NCBI GenBank assembly: GCA_029624735.1
Contig: JARSSM010000009.1
Span: 47,336 to 111,335 of the forward strand
Direction of reading: 5' to 3'
DNA from: Defluviicoccus sp.
GTDB lineage: Bacteria > Pseudomonadota > Alphaproteobacteria > Rhodospirillales > Defluviicoccaceae
DNA length: 64,000 nt
Each line of letters starts with the position of its first letter. Within the stretch, counting starts at the first letter, position 1. Positions 34,949 to 42,248 of the stretch are shown here, piece by piece. The notes below the pieces were generated by a model. That model did not search any database. It had not been told where the DNA came from and saw only the letters and a program-made list of their open reading frames with translations. The position numbers and the translations under genes were made by a program.

Positions 34949-35161
34949 ATGGCGGAGCGCACGGTTGACCCGAAGTTGCTGGAAATGCTCGTGTGCCCGT
35001 TGACCAGGGGCAGGCTGCGCTATGACAGCAAGATGCAAGAGCTGGTCAGCGAACAGGCTGGCCTCGCCTTCCCCATTCGCGACGGCATCCCGATCATGTT
35101 GATTGACGAAGCGCGGGTCCTCGACGCCGGCGCGCCTGCGGCACAGGAGAACCGCTCGTGA
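34949..35161 (+). CDS. Trm112 family protein
   Basis: A 70-residue protein starting [20 protein letters not shown] behind a good GGAGG ribosome site. [17 protein letters not shown] is the family's core. In eukaryotes Trm112 activates several methyltransferases; the bacterial single-domain version (E. coli YcaR-like) is thought to stabilise partner enzymes. Only one cysteine (Cys16) remains, so a zinc site is unlikely. Its stop overlaps the GTG start of the DUF971 gene. Confidence 0.9.
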   Translation: MAERTVDPKLLEMLVCPLTRGRLRYDSKMQELVSEQAGLAFPIRDGIPIMLIDEARVLDAGAPAAQENRS

Positions 35162-35532
35162 CGGCGAGCCTGGGGACCCGGCACCGGCCGATGGAAATCC
35201 GCTTGAAGCGCGACGAAAAGGTGCTGGAGATTGACTTCGAGGACGGCCACCGCTTCCGTCTGCCGGCCGAGCTGTTGCGCGTCGAAAGCCCATCGGCGGA
35301 CGTTCAGGGTCACAACCCGAGCCAGAAGACGATCGTTGCCGGCCGCCGCCACGTTGGCATCACCGGCCTGGAGCCGGTCGGCCATTACGCCGTGCGCATC
35401 ACTTTCGACGACCTGCACGACTCCGGCCTCTACTCGTGGGATTGGCTCTATCACTTAGGAGTGAATCAGGACCGTCTGTGGCACGACTACCTCGCCGCGC
35501 TGGCGGAGCGTGGCCTCAGCCGCGATCCCTGA
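35158..35532 (+). CDS. DUF971 (GBBH-like) protein
   Basis: A 124-residue protein with the DUF971 fold, similar to the N-terminal domain of gamma-butyrobetaine hydroxylase. It contains [40 protein letters not shown] and [11 protein letters not shown]. Homologues are linked to iron-sulphur cluster handling (ApbC/Mrp fusions), but a precise function is not established. The GTG start overlaps the Trm112 stop; an in-frame ATG at 35191 ([16 protein letters not shown]) is an alternative nearer the conserved part. It ends the plus-strand CnoX-LON-Trm112-DUF971 run and is convergent with the ubiquinone hydroxylase gene. Confidence 0.87.
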   Translation: MTASLGTRHRPMEIRLKRDEKVLEIDFEDGHRFRLPAELLRVESPSADVQGHNPSQKTIVAGRRHVGITGLEPVGHYAVRITFDDLHDSGLYSWDWLYHLGVNQDRLWHDYLAALAERGLSRDP

Positions 35533-35562
35533 CCCCTCGGAGAAAGCTCGCCCCCACCCGTT

Positions 35563-36813
35563 TCAGCCGCGCATCAAGGTCGGCAGATCGCCCAAGAGGC
35601 CCATCGCGTGGCGCATGAACAGCCGCTTGAGGGCAGGGATCTGGTTTACGGCCGCGAGGCCGAGGTCGCGAGCCAAGCGCACCGGCGCGATATCGTTCGA
35701 GAACAGCCGGTTCAGTCCGTCGGTCGCTGCCAGCATCATGGTATTGTCGAAGCGCCGCCAGCGCTCGTAGCGGGCGAGCACACGGCGCTCGCCGAAGTCG
35801 CGGCCGGCAGCCTTGGCATCGGCAAAGACATCCGCTAAGGCTGCCACGTCGCGCAGGCCCATGTTCAGTCCCTGCCCCGCAATCGGATGCATTCCGTGCG
35901 CCGAATCGCCAGCCAGCGCCAGGCGGCGGTCAACGACCCTGTCCGCGTACTGCAGGCTCAAGGGGTAGGCCCAGCGCGGGCCGATCAGCGTGATCGCGCC
36001 AAGGAAGGTGCCGAACCGGCGGCCCAGCTCCTCCGTGAAACCGGCGTCGTCGAGCGCCATGATCGCTGGCACCAGGGCTTCGCGCTCGGTCCAGACAATT
36101 GAGGAACGGTTGCCCTTGAGCGGCAGGATCGCGAAGGGCCCCGACGGCAGGAAATGCTCGTGGGCGACCGAGTGATGCGGTTTTTCGTGATCGACGGTGC
36201 AAACGATCGCCGTCTGGCCATAGCGCCAGCCGGTGACGCGGATGCCTGCGTCCTCCCGCGTCGGCGAAGCTCGGCCGTCACAGGCGATCGCGAGCTGCGC
36301 CCGCACCCGGCCACCGCCGGCGAGGGATGCGTCGACGGCGGTGTCGGAGCGCTCCAGCCGGGCGACACGGGCGGGCGCAAGCAGCGTCACTTCCGGCAAT
36401 TGCCCCAGGCGGTGAAAGATGGCGCGGCGCAGGTAGCGGTTCTCCAGCATGTGGCCGAACGGCGCATCGCCGACTTCATCATGCGCGAAGTGCAAGAACA
36501 GGGGTGAGCGGCCGTCGGAGACGCGGATATCCAGCATCGGCGCCGCCTCGTTTTCAACCCACTGCCAAAGGCCGACAGCCTCCAACAGCCGGCGCGAGGT
36601 GAGCGAGATCGCCGACGCCCGGCCATCGAAGCGCGCTTCCAACAGAGCCGCGGGCCGGCTTGCCTCGACGACGACCGAACTCAGTCCGAAGTGAGCGAGC
36701 GCTGCCGCCAGCGTCCCGCCGACCAGCCCGCCACCAATGATGAGGACGTCCGCGCTCCAAAGTGCTTCCGGTTGCCGGCGCGGAGCCGTCGCTGCTGCGG
36801 TCGTTTGCGTCAT
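35563..36813 (-). CDS. UbiH/UbiF/COQ6-family FAD-dependent monooxygenase, ubiquinone biosynthesis
   Basis: Flavoprotein hydroxylase of 416 residues acting on the ubiquinone ring precursor. The N-terminal FAD loop DVLIIGGGLVGGTLAAAL, the FDGRASAIS segment, and the C-terminal LAGDSAHGMHPIAGQGLNMGLRD (flavin and substrate contact) are all intact. The ATG at 36813 was preferred because AAGGGA precedes it; the frame is open 30 bases further. Alphaproteobacterial members vary in which ring position they hydroxylate (UbiH-, UbiF- or UbiL/M-like), so no single symbol is given. It is a single minus-strand gene divergent from the PII gene. Confidence 0.9.
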   Translation of the reverse strand: MTQTTAAATAPRRQPEALWSADVLIIGGGLVGGTLAAALAHFGLSSVVVEASRPAALLEARFDGRASAISLTSRRLLEAVGLWQWVENEAAPMLDIRVSDGRSPLFLHFAHDEVGDAPFGHMLENRYLRRAIFHRLGQLPEVTLLAPARVARLERSDTAVDASLAGGGRVRAQLAIACDGRASPTREDAGIRVTGWRYGQTAIVCTVDHEKPHHSVAHEHFLPSGPFAILPLKGNRSSIVWTEREALVPAIMALDDAGFTEELGRRFGTFLGAITLIGPRWAYPLSLQYADRVVDRRLALAGDSAHGMHPIAGQGLNMGLRDVAALADVFADAKAAGRDFGERRVLARYERWRRFDNTMMLAATDGLNRLFSNDIAPVRLARDLGLAAVNQIPALKRLFMRHAMGLLGDLPTLMRG

Positions 36814-37117
36814 CGTTACCGTCCCTTGGAGGCAATTCCCCACTGATTATCTGTTAGGCATACTCGCTCAGATGCCCAGCATGCAGGCACTGAAAGGCCG
36901 CCGACACACGGCAACGCCATCTCAACAAGCTGGGAATCCGTCGGATTCCACCGCGACGGACGACGACGCCCGCGTGGCACGGTTCCTGAAAGGCGCGAGC
37001 ATCGGAAACGGGGCGCGGATTTGCCCTGCCAACAAATGCGAGAATGACGGACAACACGCCAGCCGGGCGCCCAAGCGATGTTAGCGATCGCCGATCGCCT
37101 GCTGCCGCTTCGGTTGA

Positions 37118-37468
<351 letters not shown>

Positions 37469-37512
37469 GCGTCCATCCGTGCTGGCAACGCCTGTTCCGC
37501 CAGCGGCCATGA

Positions 37513-39657
37513 TCACGCCAGGTAGATCCGCTCAAGCGCGCTGCGGGCGGCGTTGCCGCGCTTGTCGACCGCCTCGATGAAGTAACGCACGTCGCCGGCC
37601 CCGACCGGCAGCAGGGCGGTGAAATAATGAGATGTGACCGCGGCTCCCGTCTGTGAGGGATAGGGGCCGCGGTTCTGCATCGGCAGTACCCGCTCGCCGG
37701 ACGACGTGCGCAGGATCAGGCGCACCTCACCAAGGCCCGATACGTCGTGGATGAAGGTGTGCACGGTGCCATCACGTGGCGCGTCGAGCAGGCACCCCTG
37801 CCCCCATCGCTTGCCGCCGGGGTTCTCTGGCGTCACCCAGGGAGCGAAGATCGTGGGACCGGTGCGGTCGCGGCCGGTCGCCCCCAGCGCCTTCAAGGCC
37901 GGGGCCAGCATGTGCTCGCCCAGATTGGCAGCGTTGGTCACCTGCTGATCCCAGATCGTCTGGCCGGTCCAGTACCAGTAGCAACTGGTCTCAGCGAGCA
38001 ACAGAAGCCGCATCGCCTCGGCCAGCGCCGGATGGTCGGGCTCGGCATCCTCGATCGTGTGCACCATGTTCTGGAATGCCGTCAGCACGGCCCAGGAGTT
38101 GAGATCCGGCGAGTACGACTCGTTATAGCGGCTGAACCATTTCATGAACTGCGGATCGCCGTTGTCGGCACCGCTCCACGAGCCCGGCTCGATATGCACC
38201 GCCCGGCTCGGATCGGGCGGGAAGCGGTCAAGATAATCGCGGATCGTGGTGAGCTCGAAGCGCGGGTCCTCGTTCAGCCATTGCACCAGCTGACCGGTGT
38301 TATGCTTGTAATAGCTGTCCGCACCCCCGCCGTGGTTATCGCCATCGGAGTGTAGGAGGAAGAATGGCGGGTGCTTGGGATCGAAGCTGCCGGTAGCGAC
38401 GATCTGATCATAGACTTGGCCAAGCACGGCCCCGTACTGCAGCGCCCCGTAGCCGCCGCGCGCATCCTCGTTGCCGATGTAGCGTTCCGCCGGCACCGCG
38501 ACGATCTTTGCGGTAGCGCCGTCGGGGTCAGTGTACTGGACGTACTCGGGCTTGAGCAGACTGGGGGAGATCTTCGAGCCTGCCCAGATATTGTGCAGCT
38601 GCAGCCAGTCATCGACCGGATCGTTGCTCTGCTCGGACGCATTGGGCGGCAGCATGCCTTCGTTGATGCCGGCATACGGGTAGTCGCGGCAGGCGCGGAA
38701 GCGGTGGATCGAATCGTAGATAACCGCCGTCACACCGGCCTGCAGCAGCGCCGGGATCGTCCGCACATGGAACGCCGTCTCCGGCGGGAACAGGATCGTT
38801 GACGCCTCGACGCCGAACGCCTGGCGGATGACGCCACGGTGCCACTCGATCTGCTTGACGATGTCGCGCGCCGGAATGAGCGGCATCAGCGGGTGGAAGA
38901 AGCCGAAAGCGGTGAACGCGATGCGCTGGTCGCCGCGGGCAGTCTTGAGCTCGAGAGCCTGGCGCAGCGGCTGGTTCCAGCCGCCGAAGCGGCCGCCGCA
39001 CAGGTGCTCGGCCGCGCAACGGTCCAGTTGCTCGATCAGCGAGCCGCTCCAGCTGGTGGACAAGCCCGCATGCGGCAGGCCGCCCCCTTCGTACTGATGC
39101 ACGGCAGAGGGGATGAAATCGGTGTACGGCCCTACCCTGGCGCCAAAGATGCCGTCCTTCTCGCCGTCCCAGTACGCGCGATCGGTCGTGTTGTAGTACG
39201 GCTGGTGCATGTGCTTGTGGATGCCGAAGAAGAGCTTGACCGCGTTCGCGTCGCCGCCGGCGGAGGCGCGCGGACGGACGGCAGGCCGTGGCGCCGCGGC
39301 AAGCTTCAGGGTTCGGAATTCCTTGATCCAGTCACCGCCTCCAGCTTGGCTCAGGTCCGCCTTCGTGCAGCCCTCGATCTGCACCCTGACCTCGCCCGGG
39401 CCCGCCAACCCGGCCGGAACATGCGCGACATAGTCAGCAGCACCACCTGCGGCAGCTGCCTTGCGTTTGCGCGCGACCGGCTGGATGGCATCACCTTTGA
39501 TGATCTGCTGGCCACTGCCCGTATGCAGGATCACCTGCAGGAAGGGCGCGGCGGCGTCAGTCGTGAAGGTGATGTCGAATGCCGGATTGCGCCCTTTTGC
39601 TTCGCACGTAAGGCTGTCCGGCATCGTGATGCTGACAAACCGCGTAAAGGTGGCCAT
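37513..39657 (-). CDS. Glycoside hydrolase family 57 protein
   Basis: A 714-residue protein. Residues 1-145 form an N-terminal beta domain (MATFTRFVSITMPDSLTCEA). The GH57 (beta/alpha)7 barrel follows, with the diagnostic FFGIHKHMHQPYY, FHPLMPLIPARD and a run LFPPETAFHVR. HSDGDNHGG lies further on. A C-terminal beta domain (about 600-714) contains ILRTSSGERVLPMQNRGPYP. GH57 members act on alpha-glucans (amylase, branching enzyme, 4-glucanotransferase). The exact activity is unclear and I could not place the catalytic Glu with confidence. A GGGGAG ribosome site supports the ATG at 39657. It is convergent with the PII gene and divergent from a sugar dehydrogenase. Confidence 0.85.
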   Translation of the reverse strand: MATFTRFVSITMPDSLTCEAKGRNPAFDITFTTDAAAPFLQVILHTGSGQQIIKGDAIQPVARKRKAAAAGGAADYVAHVPAGLAGPGEVRVQIEGCTKADLSQAGGGDWIKEFRTLKLAAAPRPAVRPRASAGGDANAVKLFFGIHKHMHQPYYNTTDRAYWDGEKDGIFGARVGPYTDFIPSAVHQYEGGGLPHAGLSTSWSGSLIEQLDRCAAEHLCGGRFGGWNQPLRQALELKTARGDQRIAFTAFGFFHPLMPLIPARDIVKQIEWHRGVIRQAFGVEASTILFPPETAFHVRTIPALLQAGVTAVIYDSIHRFRACRDYPYAGINEGMLPPNASEQSNDPVDDWLQLHNIWAGSKISPSLLKPEYVQYTDPDGATAKIVAVPAERYIGNEDARGGYGALQYGAVLGQVYDQIVATGSFDPKHPPFFLLHSDGDNHGGGADSYYKHNTGQLVQWLNEDPRFELTTIRDYLDRFPPDPSRAVHIEPGSWSGADNGDPQFMKWFSRYNESYSPDLNSWAVLTAFQNMVHTIEDAEPDHPALAEAMRLLLLAETSCYWYWTGQTIWDQQVTNAANLGEHMLAPALKALGATGRDRTGPTIFAPWVTPENPGGKRWGQGCLLDAPRDGTVHTFIHDVSGLGEVRLILRTSSGERVLPMQNRGPYPSQTGAAVTSHYFTALLPVGAGDVRYFIEAVDKRGNAARSALERIYLA

Positions 39658-39838
39658 GGCGTGCTCCCCATCCCGTCGTCGCCACGGCCGGCAAGTTTGG
39701 CCACGGCTTGTCGGCACCGTTATAGCGCGCACCACGGCCGGCGCATGCGGAATTCGTTGGCGCCCGGAGCGCGCCCTTGTCGCCCCGCGGGCAAGCGATC
39801 AATGTGGCCAGCGGACGAAGTTTAGCGGACGAACGACC

Positions 39839-41053
39839 ATGCGCGATGAGGCGGCGCTGAAGGCACGCAGGCCGTGGCCACGGTTGGTCGAGGGGCGGCC
39901 TCTTGCGGCCATGGGCGCGCTTGCGCTGGTGCTGCTCGCCACCCCTGCCGGCGCCGACGGATCGCCTAACGCAGCCCCCCACCAGACCGAGCACGGCACG
40001 GTCCGGTTGCAGACCGTGGCTGATGGCCTTGAACATCCGTGGGCAATCGCGTTCCTGCCCGATGGCCGGCTGCTGGTTACAGAGCGGCCCGGCCGCTTGC
40101 GCATCGTTGCCGAAGATGGCCGCCTTTCCGTCCCCGTTGCCGGCGTGCCCGCCGTCTACGCCGAGGGCCAAGGAGGTCTTCTCGACGTCGTGCTCGATCC
40201 TCGCTTCTCTGATAATAAGTTGATATACTTCTCATTTTCTGAAGCCGGCAACGGTGGTGCCGGGACCGCGGTCGGGCGTGGCCGGCTGATCTATGACGCG
40301 GCCGGCATGGCCCAGCTCGACGATGTCACCGTGATTTTTCGCCAGCAACCGAAGGTGCGCGGCGGCTTGCATTTCGGCTCACGGCTGGCTTTTGGCCGTG
40401 ACGGGACGCTGTTCGTGACGCTGGGCGAACGCTACCAGCGCGAGCGTGCCCAACGCCCGGGCGAACATCTCGGCAAGCTCGTCCGCATCAGCACCGACGG
40501 TACGGTGCCCATCGACAACCCGTTCGCGAACACGCCCGGCACCCTGCCGGAGATCTATTCGCTGGGCCACCGTAACGTGCAGGGCGCAGCACTGCATCCC
40601 GTGACCGGCCGGCTATGGACTATCGAGCATGGCGCCCGCGGCGGTGACGAAATCAACGCGCCAGAAGCCGGCAAGAACTATGGCTGGCCGATCATCACCT
40701 ACGGCGTCGATTACTCCGGCGCGCGGATTGGCGAAGGCACCGCCAAGGAAGGCCTTGAACAGCCGCTGTACTACTGGGACCCCTCGATCGCGCCCTCCGG
40801 TGCTGCCTTTTACACCGGCACGCGTTTTCCCGCCTGGCATGGAAATCTGTTCGTCGGCGCTTTGAAGTCGCGGCTGCTGGTTCGCCTCGAACTCGATGGC
40901 ACAAGAGTCGTGCACGAGGAAAGGCTGCTGGCGGACCTTCAGGAGCGTATTCGCGACGTCCGCGTCGGCCCGGACGGATTCCTCTACCTCGCGACCGACA
41001 GCCCCGCCGGCCGCATCCTGCGGCTCAAGCCAGACGGCCCCAGCGACGATTAG
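39839..41053 (+). CDS. PQQ-dependent sugar dehydrogenase (soluble aldose dehydrogenase type)
   Basis: A 404-residue periplasmic beta-propeller. The N-terminus has Arg residues then a hydrophobic segment ending ATPAGADG, a likely signal peptide. Family motifs are clear: LEHPWAIAFLPDGRLLVTERPGRLR, EGQGGLLDVVLDPRF, HFGSRLAFGRDGTLFVTLGER, EIYSLGHRNVQG, EHGARGGDEIN and NYGWPIITYGVDYSG. These supply the calcium and PQQ site as in E. coli YliI/Asd. The enzyme oxidises aldose sugars at C1. Whether this organism makes PQQ cannot be told from the window. The upstream gene on the other strand is a GH57 glucan enzyme. Confidence 0.92.
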   Translation: MRDEAALKARRPWPRLVEGRPLAAMGALALVLLATPAGADGSPNAAPHQTEHGTVRLQTVADGLEHPWAIAFLPDGRLLVTERPGRLRIVAEDGRLSVPVAGVPAVYAEGQGGLLDVVLDPRFSDNKLIYFSFSEAGNGGAGTAVGRGRLIYDAAGMAQLDDVTVIFRQQPKVRGGLHFGSRLAFGRDGTLFVTLGERYQRERAQRPGEHLGKLVRISTDGTVPIDNPFANTPGTLPEIYSLGHRNVQGAALHPVTGRLWTIEHGARGGDEINAPEAGKNYGWPIITYGVDYSGARIGEGTAKEGLEQPLYYWDPSIAPSGAAFYTGTRFPAWHGNLFVGALKSRLLVRLELDGTRVVHEERLLADLQERIRDVRVGPDGFLYLATDSPAGRILRLKPDGPSDD

Positions 41054-41371
41054 GGCAGGCTGAAGCTGCAGCGGTTCGGCGCATTTCTATCGTGTCAGTT
41101 GTTACGGCGCGCCACGATAATCGACTATGACGAGAGACGCGCTGTGCTTTTCCAGTCACACTCGGACGCGCGCGGGCTCTTTTTTTTCCCCTTGCGGCGC
41201 CCCGGCCGGCTGGCGGGCGGTTCGGGACAAGCGGCATGATCCGCAACGCTTTTCCCGGCCTGCAGCCTGGCCGCGAGTGCGACGCACTGGCGCGCCCTCG
41301 CTGATCGCCCGCCTGCGGGTGGCCTTGACTTCCACGGCGGAGGTTTGATCTCATCCCCATGCGACTGAAGT

Positions 41372-41393
41372 CCGGGGTGTTGCAGCACCCCGG
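41372..41393. other. Short perfect hairpin
   Basis: CCGGGGTG (41372-41379) and CACCCCGG (41386-41393) form an 8-bp stem with a 6-base loop. There is no T-tract on either side, so it does not look like an ordinary terminator. Function unknown. Confidence 0.4.
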
Positions 41394-41439
41394 GACGAGT
41401 TCAGATCGCTGATGGGACAACTACGTGAGGAGTATTGCT

Positions 41440-41628
41440 TTGAGCCCACTGTTCTATACGAAGAATCATGAGGCTGTCGACCCCGTTTTCTTCGCCGTGG
41501 TGCCTGATTCGTTCATGCAGCGCGACCCTGGGGACGGTTATCGGCGGCCAATGACTTCCCTCGCGGCCGAATGGTCGGAAATCACCGACACTCCGCTGTT
41601 CGGACCGCGTGATCGATGGAGCTTCTAG
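41440..41628 (+). CDS. Possible small protein, 62 residues
   Basis: Uncertain. A TTG start at 41440 has GAGGAG placed about 8 bases upstream; a GTG at 41425 in the same frame lacks a ribosome site. The product contains FFAVVPDSFMQRDPGDGYRR and ends SEITDTPLFGPRDRWSF. Codon use looks more protein-like than the flanks, and a hairpin with T-rich tail follows 42 bases after the stop. No family recognised; it could be a remnant of a longer gene. Confidence 0.3.
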   Translation: MSPLFYTKNHEAVDPVFFAVVPDSFMQRDPGDGYRRPMTSLAAEWSEITDTPLFGPRDRWSF

Positions 41629-41670
41629 GGAGATCATCCCCTCCCCTGAGCCTTCCCGATAGCCTCTGAC

Positions 41671-41723
41671 GAGGCGCTCACCTTCGGCCACCGTGCTCAG
41701 GCTGAGCGCCTCGTTTCCCTTTT
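41671..41723 (+). terminator. Possible intrinsic terminator
   Basis: GAGGCGCTCA (41671-41680) and TGAGCGCCTC (41703-41712) form a perfect 10-bp stem with a 22-base loop, followed on the plus strand by GTTTCCCTTTTT. The tail favours plus-strand termination, perhaps of the small gene at 41440. On the minus strand it lies beyond the vanZ stop but lacks a T-tract. Confidence 0.45.
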
Positions 41724-41743
41724 TCCTGATCTTGAAACCAGGT

Positions 41744-42151
41744 TTAGTCGTTCGTGTGGCGTGTATCGGCGCGGAGCGACACCCGCGCCCTCGTGAAAAC
41801 GAGCATGAGCGCCAGCGCACCGCTCGCGATCCCTGCCGCGATGCCGAGGCTGTCGGCGATGACATCGCCGAGCGAGCTCTGCCGCGAGGGCACGAAGAAC
41901 TGGAGGCCTTCGAGGAGGCATCCAAAGGCGAAAAGAGCGATCGTCAGCCACAGCATCGCCCGCCGCCCCGGAAAGGCGAGCGTTCCGATCGCACCCAAGG
42001 CCATGAAGGCGGCGAAGTGCTGGACCTTGTCGCTGGCTTCGAAGACCGGCAGTTCCGCTGTCGGCAACAGGCAGCCGACCGCAACCGCGACGGCGAGCAG
42101 CACAAACAAGATGCGATAACGGCCGTAATGCGAAACGACGGCTACGCTCAT
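41744..42151 (-). CDS. VanZ-like membrane protein
   Basis: A 135-residue integral membrane protein with about four helices: YRILFVLLAVAVAVGCLLP, FAAFMALGAIGTLAFP, AMLWLTIALFAFGCLLEGLQ and the last near GIASGALALMLVF. The pattern ASDKVQHFAAFMALG followed by LEGLQFFVPSRQSSLGDVIADSLG is the VanZ-like signature. VanZ itself raises teicoplanin tolerance, but most family members have no known role. The ATG at 42151 was chosen because the family pattern begins there; the frame is open 78 bases further. It lies downstream of hpnN on the same strand. Confidence 0.82.
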   Translation of the reverse strand: MSVAVVSHYGRYRILFVLLAVAVAVGCLLPTAELPVFEASDKVQHFAAFMALGAIGTLAFPGRRAMLWLTIALFAFGCLLEGLQFFVPSRQSSLGDVIADSLGIAAGIASGALALMLVFTRARVSLRADTRHTND

Positions 42152-42248
42152 CAAGTTTTCCGGCCCGGGTTCGCGTCCAGGCGATCGCAACTGTTGATCG
42201 GGGACTGGCTTTCGCTTCGGCAAAGCCATGGGTGATCACATGCCTTGT

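Larger units (their letters stand above)
41054..41743. other. Intergenic region with poly-T tract, two hairpins and a possible small gene
   Basis: Almost 700 bases between the sugar dehydrogenase and vanZ. It holds an 8-T run at 41180-41187 after GC-rich sequence (possible terminator, no good stem found), a hairpin at 41372-41393, a candidate short gene at 41440-41628 and a hairpin with T-rich tail at 41671-41723. No known RNA family was recognised. The minus-strand frame across this region reads on from a shadow of vanZ and is not supported. Confidence 0.5.

Noticed and set aside
36975..36990. Sigma54-type promoter upstream of the PII gene
   Set aside because: TGGCACG is a perfect -24 half, but the -12 position reads GA instead of the near-invariant GC at the required spacing.
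37474..37505. Weak inverted repeat between the convergent PII and GH57 genes
   Set aside because: Only a 6-bp stem with a 12-base loop and no T-tract; not enough to call a bidirectional terminator.
41160..41187. Poly-T tract as terminator of the sugar dehydrogenase
   Set aside because: Eight T residues follow GC-rich sequence, but no stable stem ends at the tract, so it is described only as part of the intergenic region.
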